From positions 1,550,001 through 1,614,000 of the forward strand of contig JAJGBQ010000005.1 in the NCBI GenBank assembly GCA_022457065.1: DNA of 64,000 nt, read 5' to 3'. Position 1 is the first letter of the stretch. Every line of letters begins with the position of its first letter. This DNA comes from Curvularia sp. ZM96. Taxonomy: Eukaryota > Ascomycota > Dothideomycetes > Pleosporales > Pleosporaceae. The position numbers and the translations under genes were made by a program. The notes under the pieces are model-generated. The model searched no databases, was not told where the DNA came from, and worked only from the letters and a program-made list of their open reading frames with translations. Below, piece by piece: positions 45,347 through 57,193 of the stretch.

Positions 45347-46024
45347 ATGAGCTTCATCACCAAGCGCGGTCTCTCGACCCTCATCCCTCCCAAGGTCCGG
45401 CTTTCTTCCCACCCCTCCTCTGGCGCATCTCACTGACAATGCCCTACAGATTGCCTCTCCCAATGTAAGAAATCTCCCCCAGCATACGCCCACGACGCTC
45501 CGAAGACCCGCAATCGCGACCGCCCATATTTTGGAACATCGCAAACCGCACCCACCACCATGACTACCCGAGCAGATCGCATCGCACTCCCAGAGCTCAA
45601 TCTATCACAACCCAGAGCAGAGCTGATGAATTCGCCAGGCTATCGGCTCTTCCCCCAATGCCGTCCGCATGCAGAAGGTCGTCAACTTCTACGAGAAGCT
45701 TCCCCGTGGCCCAGCTCCCGAGCCCGAGGCCAAGGGTCTTCTCGGACGCTACGCGAAGAAGCACATGGGCAAGAACCCATCAGGAAGGCGTAAGTACATC
45801 TGGCGAGGCCCGGGAAAAGATCCGCTCCCGCGCCGAAAAAGGCAAATCATGGCATATTAAACATGAGACTGATCGAGCACAGCGCTTGTCCACGTGATTG
45901 GCTTCTTGATCGCGCTTGGCTATGCCCAGAACTACTACTTCCATCTCCGTAAGTCTGATTAGCTGCAAAGATGAGGCGAGGTGACTCACAACTGGCAGGC
46001 CACCACAAGAACAACGAGCACTAA
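45347..46024 (+). CDS. ATP17: Mitochondrial ATP synthase subunit f
   Basis: Five exons (45347-45394, 45450-45464, 45639-45789, 45883-45948, 45999-46024) give 101 residues. The presequence MSFITKRGLSTLIPPK is followed by a 15-bp microexon (IASPN). Exon 3 carries MQKVVNFYEKLPRGPAPEPE and GLLGRYAKKHMGKNPSGR. Exons 4-5 encode a single membrane helix, PLVHVIGFLIALGYAQNYYF, and the tail HLRHHKNNEH. This is the diagnostic layout of Fo subunit f, which sits in the inner membrane near subunits a and b and supports dimerisation. The first intron uses an atypical GTCCGG donor; all other sites are normal. Simple frame searches see only fragments of this gene. Confidence 0.9.
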
Positions 46025-46998
46025 GCGGCTCGATTGAAATGCGCTGGATGACCATGAGCGGATAGACAGCACTTGTATATCTAAAGTGTAGATGGAATCA
46101 AGCACTCTGCGAAGATGTTCCCCTTGATCGTGCGCTTCGCCATGTCTCGTTTCTTTTTTTCAGCCCAAGTTTCAGCACAGAATAGGCTGCACCGCCTCGG
46201 ACAATATCCTTGGGCTGCGATGACTAGATGCTTTTTATGACAAGACACCAGACGGTAGCTGCTATCAGAAATTTGCCATGTATCTCTTCGCCCAGTCATG
46301 CATCTGTTTGAGGTGGTGAAGGGTTCCCACGTGGCTATCCCAGCATGCGCTCGTGATCGTACTGATGACTCTGCAATGCTCCCCTTTGCCTCCCTATCAA
46401 TAGCACATGCGTGAATCGTTGATGCGGCACTCGGCGGCGTGATAGGCGGCACAAACACTCGTCATATCCGGTGCCTCATACGTACAAAGAAGGCCCCAGC
46501 CCATGCCAAGACTAGCGCCTCTCACCATCGTGGCTACTACTGCCTCAACCTCCTATACATCCATCCACACCCGCAAATCGCCCCGCCACTAAAGGGCTCC
46601 TTCTCCCCAATCTCTCCCACCCGGCTACGACCCACGCCGTTCGGTATACCAGCGCGACTTCGCACGTGTTCGCGACTGCCCGCCAACCCGCTCAGCCCGC
46701 CAGCTCCACTTTGAAACCCTCGTAGCCCTCGAAACGTCCGCACCACCCGCCGCGTGAAGCCACGACCTTACAGACAGCGATTCTGCGGAAGCGCCCACTT
46801 GATATCCGTGGCGACTCTTAGCATCTGACATTAGGTGATTACCTCCAACTTTTCTTAGCTCAGAGGTCGCATATGAGGGATCGCGGGCATCCGAACTCGC
46901 ACCAGCTGGCGCCACTCCCACCAAATTCTATCTACAATCCTAAGCACAAGCATTGTTCTGACATTGATTCTTGCGCCACTGCAGTTCCGGAAACTGTT
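46025..46998. other. Intergenic region, nothing recognised
   Basis: This lies between ATP17 and the next plus-strand gene. Pyrimidine-rich leader-like sequence is seen at 46540-46720. The frame of the downstream gene is open to 46873, but the ATG at 46999 is preferred. Confidence 0.45.
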
Positions 46999-49900
46999 AT
47001 GGCAGAGCAGGTTGCCAACGATGTGGTAAAGGAAGCACAGTCGGTGGGACGTCCTGCGCCCATCGACGACTCTGCGTCAACTACCAACGACCCCGCCGTG
47101 AATGGCGATCCGCCCTCGGGCACACCGACCACGAAACTGACTCCGCCCGACGCGACCTCGACCAAACCCGCAGTAAACGGCATAAACACAGCCTCGGCTG
47201 GTGGTGCACACATGTCGGAGAAGGCCGAAGGACAAGCGACAGATGTAAGTAAAGAGAATTAGGGGTAACGGAGGTGGCATTGACCGTGGTAGGCTGACAA
47301 CAAGCAGTCGGGTGCGTCACAGCATGAGACTAAACAACCGCAGCTCCTCGGGGGCTCCAGCGAACTCTCGGTGGCCGACTCGCTGGCTGTGGCCGACGCG
47401 AGCGGCGGTTCGGATACGGATATCAGTCGGCCTGGTAGCGTTGACCAGTCGAAGCGGGATGGAAGTCATGTGCGCACTAGCTCGACAGCGAAGAAGCAGC
47501 CTTTCAAGTCGGTGTCTGTGACGAAGAGCTTTTTGGCGAAAACCGTTCCCTCAACCCCTGCTGCGCGACCTGGCGACAAAACCACTCCCACTGCACCGCT
47601 CAAAACTTCCAACGTGCTCTCGGCAAAACCCCGCCTCGTTGCCAAATCGGGCGGCAGCAATACCCCACGTACGCTCGGACAGGCCAATGGCGCGGGCGCA
47701 GGCCCAGATGCGAGCAAAGTCTGGAATAAGAACCAGCCAGTACCTCCACCTCCACCGAAGCAGTTCACCGACGAGGAGTTGAAGCAGCAGTATGGAATTC
47801 ACCTTGCGACCCGCTTACAGGCCGACGAGGCGGGCAAGGAAGCCAAGTGGGCTGACATTGACGACGATGAGGACGATTGGGCCCCGGAAACTGTGCAATG
47901 GATGGACGGAACAAAGTCTTCGGTTGCAGTACCATCAGAAACGCCAGCGCCGCCTGCGGAGGAGCCAAAGACGATACTCAAGCCCGAGACACCCGCCGAA
48001 ACACCCAAACCTTCAACATCTCCAGCCCCAGCTGCAAATGTCTCTAAACCCAGCGTCACAGGTGGAAACAAGACGATTTTGAAGCCTGGAGCACATGCAC
48101 AGCCTACTGGGAAATCGAGTCTAGTCCTCAAAGGCCAGCCGGAAAAGCCCACGCTGGTAGCTAAGCCATCCGCGACTGAGAAGAAGTCACCATGGGCGCC
48201 ACTGCCTCCTATTGAGAAGGTCTCACCGGTGCAAATCAATCCCCCTGCACATCAGCCCCCTCCTCAGCGTTACTCCCAGCGGGAATCTCATCCCTACGAT
48301 AGCATGCCCCCGCCACCCGCCAAGGAGATCGCCCCTGATGACTTCAATCGCTCATGGCGAAATGACAGTGGTGGACGAGACGGGCGAGATGGAAGAGAGC
48401 TTTTCAACTCACAAAGCGGTCGATATGAACCTGTCCATAATGATGTGCGGAGAGGCGGCCCCCGTGACAGTAGCTTCCGACAGCAACCTTCCGTTTTGCA
48501 GAGGCCCGCGCAAGAAGGCCCGGCAGAGCCGTCAGCTGCCTTCCAGACCTCGAGAGCAAGTGCGGACGGCCCTGCATGGGGTAGGCGGAGGAACTCCTCC
48601 AACGTCAGTGGTGGCATGCCCAGACGCATGTCGATAGATCCTCGAGCACCAGACATGCCTACTGGCCCAATGCACATGGAGCGTCGTGAATCGCATTCCG
48701 TCAATGGCTACGATCATGCAGAGTCAGTGGCCTCTCGGCATTCACCTTTCCAACAGATGAGGTCTCCGAACGTTGCTCACGCTCATCCCGCTTCACCATA
48801 TGGCTCTGTTGCTTCATCCGCTGCCCAGGACGCACCAACACCAGCACCAGCTCCTCCTGCAGAGAATCCTGTTGAAGTGCAGAAACGCCTCATGGCCGAG
48901 AAGATCGAGCGCGCTCGTCTCAAGAAGCAACAAGACCAGGAAGCAGAGAAGCGGGCAGAGGCAGAGAGGAAAGAGCGACTTGCTAAGAAGCTTGCTGCCA
49001 TGGGCCCGCCTGAGAAGCCAAAGGCTAAGGAGCAGTCTCCCACACGCCCTGAGAAGCTTTCGCAGAAAGAAAAGACCGCATCTGCTCCTGTGCAATCGCC
49101 GCCGAAACCACCTGTTCCGACTGCGGAAGGCGAAGTAACTCAGTATGGCATGATGAAAGTGCACCAGCCTCACCCGGTCAGAAAGTCACCGCAAACGGAG
49201 CACGCCCGACCGGGCCAGCAAGCGGCCCCTGCACCACTTCCACCATCTGCAGCGCCGCATTCACAGGAGCAGCAGCCTGGACAGTCGTTTGACACGTTTA
49301 CGCGTGACGGTGAAAAGTCGAGGTTGCCTGTTCAGTCTGTTCACTCGGAGACCTCCACAAGCCAATCAGATGGCGCCGCTCCTTCTGGCCCTCGGCCGCA
49401 GGGTCCACCTGCCGTTTGGTCGCCAGCAACAGCACCGCCTCAACCTCAACCCAGACCTTGGACATCACAGGTGTGGGGTCCTCCGCAAACGAAAGATCGC
49501 GCCCTCGGAAACGGTACTTTTGATTCGAGCTATCGAGGCCAGTCTTCTCGTCCTGGGACTCAGCAGCAACTTCCTGTTCAACCACCAGCAACAGCCCCCA
49601 TTGGTACAGCCATTGCTCCACAAAGCCTTACAACACAACCTACCAGGCCTATACCTGCCTCGCAGCCAATGTTCCAGCAGCGGTCCTCTCATGCCCAGCC
49701 GGCTCCGCCTTCAAGGCCGACCAGGGTGGTCAAACCCATCACTGGCGGCGGCTGGGACAATTTTGGAGATCTCATCCGCAAGGACGACCAGGATATTGTG
49801 GCAAGGAACATACAGGAGCGTGAACGCCAGGGAGAGGGTTTCCGCCCTGAGCTGCGCGAGACCTTCAAGGACCAGCGGGGTCAGGCCCAGGTCAAGCTGC

Positions 49901-51072
49901 ATGACAAGGTCGCAACCGAGATGGGTCTTGTTGAGGGTCTGAAGAAGGATGATGCCTCAAAGCCTGCCACTGAAAGTCACTCACCGCAGCAAGTGCTTGG
50001 TCAAGGCACCCTTCAGCAAGCCACTGGCCCTCGCTCATCCCGCTTCTTCCCTCGACCAACTGAGTCGTCGACAGAGGCGATGGCGTCATCAGCAACGCTC
50101 ACCTCGAACAAGACTGATTCTCCCCCTCCTCCCCCGGAGACAGAAACCCACCCTGCTTTCACCAGCGAGACAGGACACCCCATGGTCAGGCTACCGAAGC
50201 CCTCTCCTGTTGTGCGTCTGCCTCCGTCGGCGTCTGGCAATGGCCAAGCCGTTACTGCTCAAGTCACTATGCCATCGCGTGGACAGGCCTTGGGGGCCAG
50301 ACCCCTTGCCATGAGTCCGGAATGGCAGGCTCGGTTTAACAAACTCCTTGACAAACCCGGAACGACCCCTCCGCCGTCGCATTCGGTCAGCGCACCAGTG
50401 CCTGCCGTTGTTCCACAGCAAGGCGCTGTCGCCCCAGCTGCTCTGTCCAAGGCCTCCCTTGATGTTCGTGGAGCCACCGGCCCCGCTACCGTATCTCTCC
50501 CTGTCGTCCCTCAAAAGAGCTCTTTTTCAAACGACCGCGGTAAGGATGTGATCACCCGCAAAGGCGCCGAGGCCCTTTTTGAAGACAGGGAGTTTGGCTC
50601 GTTGCCCACTGTCAAGTTGTCCAAGGTCCCTCACCTAGCGGCGGATCAGCCGATCAAGGCCGCCCCCAAGGATGATCAGCACAACAAGTTCAAAAAGTAC
50701 GAGAATCCATTCACAATGCGCCGACTGGAAGCTTTCGACATCGAGAAGACGGCCCAACACAAGGGCAAGTTTGATGTGGCTATACGTCTTCCAAACATGA
50801 AGGAACCCGTGACGAAGTCTGTTCAGAAGAAGCACTATGGTCCAAAGTTGACCCGACAAGTCAAGCCCAAGCCCACTGGTACCCCAAATGCGGCTTTCCC
50901 CAACGGCGCAAAGGACCGTCCACGCAAGGCGTCGCAACAGAGTCAGGCTGATCGCTCGTACAGCAGCAACACCTCTCATCCATCTGGGGCAAAGTCATGG
51001 ACGAACAACACCAGCACTCGCGCACCATCCACTCAGCAGCCGACGACCTGGGCTAAACTTGCGGCAGCTTAG
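46999..51072 (+). CDS. Large disordered protein with acidic KWADIDDDEDDW block, unknown function
   Basis: Exons 46999-47244 and 47308-51072 around a 63 bp intron give 1,336 residues. The preferred start MAEQVANDVV follows a non-coding-like stretch; an in-frame ATG at 46873 is an alternative. Most of the protein is Pro/Gln/Ser-rich and lacks membrane segments. Three denser blocks stand out. FTDEELKQQYGIHLATRLQA and KWADIDDDEDDWAPETVQW lie at about residues 233-275. A coiled, charged helix (VEVQKRLMAEKIERARLKKQ) is near 615. GGGWDNFGDLIRKDDQDIVA and FRPELRETFKDQRGQAQVKL lie near 895-950. A basic C-terminus includes a lysine-rich KKHYGPKLTRQVKPKPTG segment. The composition suggests an RNA-granule or translation-linked scaffold, which is inference only. 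Confidence 0.78.
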
Positions 51073-51962
51073 AAGTGTCTTGTTGATGTTTCTATCTGGA
51101 TGCTTCGTTTACGAAGTATTTGTTGGCTTGTCCTACTATGGCAACATGAGAGTACATATACATCTGTCCTGATAGCCAGCACATGATCCGGCACCTCCTT
51201 TTCTTTGAAAACCAGTAAACCTTGCGGCATCTTGTACCACAACGCTTCGAGTGGAGCACAAGGCCGCTTTTTCCGGGAGGCAGTGTACTCCCAATTTCTT
51301 TTCTTTTTCTTTCCAGTCCATGCTTATGTTACATGCGACATTTGTTTCCAGGTCTGTACGAGGGCTTTTCCTTGGACCTTCGTTCATCTCCTCTTGCCAT
51401 AACGGGCGTCTGGACGCGAGTATGGACTTTGATCGATACGATTCGATGTGACCTCGTGAATGCGGAAATGGGGCGAGGCTAGAGCATTCATGTAATAATA
51501 TATTGGAAACTCTACACTGTCTTCAACTTGCATTTGTGAAATCCGCAAGAAGGTAATTGGTGATATTGTCGTGGTGCTAATCTATTCATGCTTTCGCTTC
51601 GTCATCTAGGCGTCGTGCTTTGCTAGTTTGGATCTTGTCTTTTGCGATGACGTTTAGACCCGATCCCTGTCATTTTTGCGCCAATACCGCTCCATACCAG
51701 CTAACATACGCAACTGCAATTGAGGCGCCACGCCATATACTATCATGAGGTGGGCTACTAGGATCTGCAAGTGTATATAAGGGTCTGCTGTCTCTCCAGA
51801 AATCATGATTTATAAGCAGACTGTACGAACGTGAATTACATTTAGATGATACTCCGCTGACATCCGGCTGACAAGCCAACCAGTATCAAACCCCCATCCT
51901 AAAGAACTCGATACAAGTTTTACTAGACTACCAATTCGCAAGCACATACAGCAAAGCAAACA
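51073..51962. other. Intergenic region, nothing recognised
   Basis: The 3' UTR of the giant gene and the promoter of the SRPBCC gene. T-rich run at 51298-51315; a TATATAA element at 51774-51780 lies 185 bp upstream of the next ATG. Confidence 0.45.
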
Positions 51963-52514
51963 ATGTCTTCACAATCCTCCATCATCTGGCCCTCGCACTT
52001 CCTCCCAGGCACAACCGACAACTTCGTGTCGAACGAGCGCATCGCCAAAGACATAACCTCTACACAAATCTGGGCGCTCCTCGCCAACATCACCAAATGG
52101 GAATCGTACTACAAAAACTGCGGACAAATCACGCCCCCAGAATCTGGCAGCGGCTTCCTGCACAAAGGCGACGTGTTCAAATTCTCGACTTTTGGCTTCC
52201 CGCCACTGGCCTGCACGGTAGAAGAGTCCGTGGCGCCAGAGAGTAATGGGCGGGCGGGACGGTTGGCATGGAGTACCAAGACGCCCGAGGGACTGGAGGT
52301 CTACCATGCGTGGCTGGTGGAGGATTTAGAGGGCCAGCGTGTGCGTATTCTGACGCAGGAGAGTCAGATTGGGGAGGTATTTAAGGAATGGGAGGCGCGA
52401 AAGCCGAATCCCATGTTGTTGGGGCATCAGGATTGGTTGGATGGGTTGATTACAGCAGCGTCGGGGAAGGAGGTTAGGGAGACGAATTTGGAGGCTGTGG
52501 GGTTTAAGGGATAA
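51963..52514 (+). CDS. SRPBCC-fold protein (polyketide cyclase/dehydrase-like)
   Basis: A single exon of 183 residues. The layout fits the START/Bet v1-like SRPBCC fold. An N-terminal SNERIAKDITSTQIWALLAN leads into WESYYKNCGQITPPESG, then beta strands (GDVFKFSTFGFPPLACTVEE, GRLAWSTKTPEGLEVYHAWL, GQRVRILTQESQIGE) and a C-terminal helix (HQDWLDGLITAA). These proteins bind hydrophobic ligands; catalysis is rarely shown. There is no signal peptide and no neighbouring biosynthetic gene. Function is open. Confidence 0.75.
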   Translation: MSSQSSIIWPSHFLPGTTDNFVSNERIAKDITSTQIWALLANITKWESYYKNCGQITPPESGSGFLHKGDVFKFSTFGFPPLACTVEESVAPESNGRAGRLAWSTKTPEGLEVYHAWLVEDLEGQRVRILTQESQIGEVFKEWEARKPNPMLLGHQDWLDGLITAASGKEVRETNLEAVGFKG

Positions 52515-52576
52515 GGAATAGGGGGAGGGTTGGATGTAGCCAGGGATAAATTGAGATTTTTTTGGTGGATGTGTGA

Positions 52577-53311
52577 TTAACCAGTGTTCAGTTGGGTCGT
52601 TGGGTCACCTGGCAGCATCCCCTCGTTGTATTCAAGGAGAAAATCGCGGTCCAACGGTGCTTCAGTGGTAACCCAAGTTGCCCATGTATCTTCGGCTGGG
52701 TAATGGCGTTGAGGGCTCTGAGTCCAGCATTGAGAAGAGATGTCGTTATGGACTTGCTGATAGGGTGCAGTGTGGTGCTGCGGAGGCTGGAAGGAATGCG
52801 GTGTTTGAGTATCGTACCACGGGTTTGGGACTGAAGTTAAGGAAGAGTTGATGCTGTAGCACGCTGTCCGCTGCGGAGAGACTTCCGGTTGTTGAGGCCA
52901 TAGCTGTAGTGTGACGGACGTGAATTTGGACGGTGGACCAACATTGGGATTATCTTGGAGGTATGCGTTGAATAACTGTGACCTATGAACATGGTCCTCT
53001 GTATAAGACGGTAGGACGCCTTGGTATTCGTTGTTGGTCGTTTCGCAGTCATATGCGTAACTGGCAGACCGTGAGAGTATGTGCCGAAACGGTGGATTCG
53101 CTGTGAAATTGCATGGGACGGTTTCTTTTAGCATTTGCTGTGTTGAATGGTACTTCTCAAAAGGCGAAGGATGCTCCGGAGTCAGCGACGACGTGTCTGG
53201 ATTGTAGCTTGGACCGATGTAAGCATTGGAATTCTCATCTTGGTTGAGCATCGGCTCTACCGATGTGCTTATGAGAGCGGTGAAGTCGACCAGGAGATCG
53301 AGGGCGTTCAT
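52577..53311 (-). CDS. Orphan ORF, possibly a real gene
   Basis: A 244-residue open frame from the ATG at 53309-53311 (MNALDLLVDFTALISTSVEP). The composition is Ser/Thr/Pro/Gln-rich, with PQQPEVSPQRTACYSIN and FQPPQHHTAPYQQV. A few Trp/Tyr-rich patches (AEDTWATWVTTEAPLDRDFL) look non-random and resemble activation-domain-like sequence. There is no DNA-binding domain, signal peptide or membrane segment. It converges with the SRPBCC gene, 62 bp stop to stop. It could be the C-terminal exon of a transcription factor or lineage-specific, or not a gene. Confidence 0.4.
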   Translation of the reverse strand: MNALDLLVDFTALISTSVEPMLNQDENSNAYIGPSYNPDTSSLTPEHPSPFEKYHSTQQMLKETVPCNFTANPPFRHILSRSASYAYDCETTNNEYQGVLPSYTEDHVHRSQLFNAYLQDNPNVGPPSKFTSVTLQLWPQQPEVSPQRTACYSINSSLTSVPNPWYDTQTPHSFQPPQHHTAPYQQVHNDISSQCWTQSPQRHYPAEDTWATWVTTEAPLDRDFLLEYNEGMLPGDPTTQLNTG

Positions 53312-54202
53312 ACTGATAAAGTCCAAAGATGGAGTATGAAAGAAGCGATTAATCTGGTTCCGAGTGTCTGCTAATATACAGATGAGCTTTACTTGTTCGC
53401 CACTACTCGAGTCAAGAAGAGCTCAAATGTTACGCGAACAGTACTCGTACCGGACGGGTGTCACGTCTCAGTGCAATGTGATAGCATATATCGGCCAGGA
53501 TACAGACGTCTTCAATCGTGTTCACCGAAGATCTCCCTGCTTATTGAATTTATGTGCTCTGTTTGAGATTCTCGTGAAGTACTCTTGTGGTCAGCGTAAA
53601 CATTGCAATGTAAAAAAAACCCGAACGATTATCACGATGGCATCAGGTACATAGTAGAAGCACAAGCCGAAGACCAATTGGATGGTTTATGATCGAATTT
53701 CTGCATTGAACTGGAATACTTAAGCATACTCGTAGTTGACATGTCATACGTTCTGTGAAATTGTGTGCTTTATGACGTGCCCCTGTTGAATGCATCAAGT
53801 TGTACGGCGCATTCCACACCAAGGGAGCCAGGCGGAGGTGCGACGAGGCTAGGTTGACAAGGTGATGCCCGTATGATGAGTGCTGCGTAGATATTCCAGA
53901 AATGTTCCCGTCAACCCCCTTCTGAGAAGAGTTGGCATTCAGTGGTTGCAGTTTGAGAGTTCTTCCCCGCAGCTGTGCCACAGGCTACAATGCTGAGTGC
54001 CTGGGCGCCGGCCGCTAGCGCGGAGATCTGTTGACATCCACCCCACCATACCCAATCCATCTGCAGCAAGACATGCGCGCTGCGCGACGCGTTAAATGTG
54101 TCGATTCGAGCTCTTGAGCTTGCTGATAGCCTTTTGCCAGCGTCTGGCGACGCGAGAGACACGTTCCCGCAATCAGACAGGCGACTTGCCGTTGCCACAA
54201 CC
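53312..54202. other. Intergenic region, nothing recognised
   Basis: An AT-rich region of about 890 bp between the orphan ORF and GCP4 starts. The GCP4 frame is open for 35 codons upstream of its conserved start. No other feature is supported. Confidence 0.45.
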
Positions 54203-56479
54203 ATGCTCCACGAACTCCTCCTCTCGCTCTCCGGACACCCTTCCTCGTTATTCGATGACCCTAGCCACGTGACCTCGACCACAGATCGTCTACTCTCCCC
54301 ATCAGAAAGAGAACTTTTGTCCTCAATCGGTCATCTTTCCAAACTACATCGGAAGCTGCGCGACCACGCCAACTGGATTGCCGCCTCTCACCCTTCGATA
54401 ATTTGCCGAGCAGTCGCTACTTCAATCATATCGCATCACCTAGAACAGTTCCAACAGAAAATACTCGATGTTGAGAGTCGTATCCTCAAACAGGATGCCT
54501 CCACAGTCGGCGCATATAACATTGTGCCACTCGCTGGAGTGGTCAGCGAATTCTCAGAATGGGTCAGAATCATGGAGTGGTTATGGGATATTATCAACTA
54601 CATGATCCCTGCAGAAGCCGCTTCCAAAATTGAGAAAATGCTCAGCCAGTCCGCTTCTGGCGCTGGCATTATCGACAAGCTGCGAGCCGAGGCTCAGACG
54701 GGGTTTCCCGATATCGAAGAGGCTGCCCATGGACTAAGCAAAGTTGCAGAAACATCGTGGCTGCGGCAACTATCGACATGGTTATTATACGGTCGCCTGC
54801 CCTCATGTCGCATTGACTTCTTCATTCAACAAGATGACGAAGACGCAGAGGAGCAGATTTTCATTCTGCAGAACAAGCTGCTACCCAAGTTTGTGACCAG
54901 GCAGACGGCTCTCTCTATTCTGTTCGTTGGAAAGTCGCTCAACCAGATCCGGTCGCTGCCACCATCTGTAAAGGTATTGGACACTATTAATTCGCTCTCG
55001 GAGCTCGATCTGCTACCCAAACATGTCCAACAACTTTCTGAAGTGACCGCACCGATATCAGCAGCGAAGCTTTCTGAAGCTGTTGCAAATATCCGCCTGT
55101 CACTGTCACGAAACCTCCTGCAGCACTTGCTGCCACGCGAGAAGATCGCCGAAACTTTAACTGTGCTGCATCAGTTTTTCCTAATCGGTCGGGGCGAATT
55201 TGCCTTGACATTGATTGCCGAGGCAGACGACAAGATGTCTTCGCGACACCGCAGTCAGTCGGCGCTCAAGTCTAGCCAGTCGATAAAAGGTGTAATGCTG
55301 AAAGAGGCGGAGATCAACCATATCCTAACGCGCTCTTTCTCCGTCTTATCGACCTTGTCTAGCGAGGATGAGCATACAGACGACATCCTAGATGTTGCAA
55401 CACAACTGCTACATCTGACGGCGAACAGTTCTTCTGGCCATCGTCCTGGAACACCAGGACGTGCCAAAGATGCAGACTCTACGCTTCCACAGCTGGCAAA
55501 TTTATCATTCGACGAGTTGCTGCTGTCTGTGCCAACGTCCCTCACGATGGACATTCGATCGCCCCTCGATCTGTTCCTGACAAAAGCTGATGTTGACATC
55601 TACTCATCAATCAATTCTTGTCTACTTGCAGTCAGGCGGGCCCATCTACACTTGGCTGAATTGTGGAGGCATAGCTCAATACGGAGAGACTATCCATGTC
55701 CCCCAGGCTACCAATACAGCAACTCTGCACATGGACGAGCGGTTCTCAAACGACGTCGCGAGCGTACTAAAAAACGGTCGCAAGACATGCGGAAGGTCTG
55801 GGCAACGTGTGCAGCAGCCATCTTCTTCCTGGCCGAAAGCGAGGCTTACTTTCATGGAACTGTTGTACAGCAGACTTTCCGTCATTTCATTACTTGGGTC
55901 GTCGGCCCACAAAACCCGTCGTCGCAGCCACCTACAGCGCCGTCAAGCCGCCCTTCTTCATCGAGATTTCGCAGATCTATACCTGATGGCAACACCAAGC
56001 AGCACGACCCAGAAGCACTAGCTTCGGCGCATCGTCGCTTTCTTTCTTCGGTCGCTTACTCTCTTCTTCTGACTGACCAAGCCTTTACCAAGTCGCTTCG
56101 TACGCTGTGCACTCATGTTGACGAATTGGTGGCGTACATCACACGTCTCACTAAGATTCAGCAGAATTTGGACCTCGAGGAGGACGAGGGAGTGGAGGAC
56201 TATGCTCAGAACTACAAAAAAGAAGAGCGAGATGTTAGTGTTGAAATGGACCGCGCACGAAGAAGATTGGATAGTGATTTGAAGGCGCTTGTCGATCGTC
56301 TAAGAGAAATCGATAGCGAGAGAATTGGAGCTTCCGCCCCTGGCACCGCGAGTTCTGTCAGCATGGAGGAAGGGGCTTATGAGCCGTTGAGGGTAGGGGG
56401 AATCGATCGTTTGCTGATGAAGCTTGACTGGGGTGGTGAGGATGAAGAAGGGGAGGAAGTTGTTGAGGATTTGTTGTAG
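54203..56479 (+). CDS. Gamma-tubulin complex component 4 (GCP4 homologue)
   Basis: An intronless gene of 758 residues. The start MLHELLLSLSGHPSSLFDD matches the highly conserved GCP4 N-terminus, so it is preferred to an in-frame Met 35 codons earlier. GRIP1-type sequence includes IVPLAGVVSEFSEWVRIMEWL, and LSTWLLYGRLP is a gamma-tubulin ring complex signature, as are FIQQDDEDAEEQIFILQNKLLPKFVTRQTA and ILFVGKSLNQIR. GRIP2 follows from FLIGRGEFALTLI, with SPLDLFLTKADVDIYSSINS and FHGTVVQQTF. GCP4 forms part of the gamma-tubulin ring complex that nucleates microtubules at spindle pole bodies. The C-terminus is acidic (GGEDEEGEEVVEDLL). Confidence 0.9.
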   Translation: MLHELLLSLSGHPSSLFDDPSHVTSTTDRLLSPSERELLSSIGHLSKLHRKLRDHANWIAASHPSIICRAVATSIISHHLEQFQQKILDVESRILKQDASTVGAYNIVPLAGVVSEFSEWVRIMEWLWDIINYMIPAEAASKIEKMLSQSASGAGIIDKLRAEAQTGFPDIEEAAHGLSKVAETSWLRQLSTWLLYGRLPSCRIDFFIQQDDEDAEEQIFILQNKLLPKFVTRQTALSILFVGKSLNQIRSLPPSVKVLDTINSLSELDLLPKHVQQLSEVTAPISAAKLSEAVANIRLSLSRNLLQHLLPREKIAETLTVLHQFFLIGRGEFALTLIAEADDKMSSRHRSQSALKSSQSIKGVMLKEAEINHILTRSFSVLSTLSSEDEHTDDILDVATQLLHLTANSSSGHRPGTPGRAKDADSTLPQLANLSFDELLLSVPTSLTMDIRSPLDLFLTKADVDIYSSINSCLLAVRRAHLHLAELWRHSSIRRDYPCPPGYQYSNSAHGRAVLKRRRERTKKRSQDMRKVWATCAAAIFFLAESEAYFHGTVVQQTFRHFITWVVGPQNPSSQPPTAPSSRPSSSRFRRSIPDGNTKQHDPEALASAHRRFLSSVAYSLLLTDQAFTKSLRTLCTHVDELVAYITRLTKIQQNLDLEEDEGVEDYAQNYKKEERDVSVEMDRARRRLDSDLKALVDRLREIDSERIGASAPGTASSVSMEEGAYEPLRVGGIDRLLMKLDWGGEDEEGEEVVEDLL

Positions 56480-57193
56480 CTTCGAGGTGGTCTTTTTCTA
56501 TTAGGCTTGACCTTTCAGGGTACTGCTTTAGTTCGAAAAGCTAGCGTTATCTCTGATGAGACTATCGTCTATTGGGGTATCTCATGTACTAGCTAGCACT
56601 ACATGCACAATCAATACCACGCAAGTTTCATGGCTACCTCCTATTGACCAGTGTATGACAAGGATGTTACAATCTGAAAACAAAACATAGTGATGAAAGC
56701 GTAGTATCAAGGCGTGCGTTTGCTATAAGGTATTACGAGAAGATTGAGCGGCTCGCAATCAGCCTAGGCTGCCATGCACCATACTCTTAATTCAGTATCT
56801 GGTTTGAGTGATCTCATGTGCACAGTTAATGTGTATAATGTCGAACTCTTTCTAGTTCCAGCTCGACTACATTGTCGTTATTGTAGTGAACTTTGGACTT
56901 AAATTAACACTAATGCACGCATTGGATGCTTCGATAGCGCCAAAGCAAGGACCGGCAGTCGACACAGCTTAAAGAAACCAACGACATCCATTCTTTAAGG
57001 ACACTAACAGAACAGAATCTAGGGAAGTAAAATGGACACGATAAGCTTGTCACATTAGGGCTTTAGCTAGTAGTGAAGTTGACAAGAAATCACAACCACA
57101 CAAGACCAAATTCCTTAGATCGACACAACCGTTTCTACTGACGGACAGAGGCAAAAGGAAAAGCCTGTTTTAATGCAAATAAAGGCAAAAACA
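56480..57193. other. Intergenic region, nothing recognised
   Basis: AT-rich sequence between GCP4 and the tRNA. No frame of any length is present; a T-run for Pol III termination lies at its right end. Confidence 0.5.
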
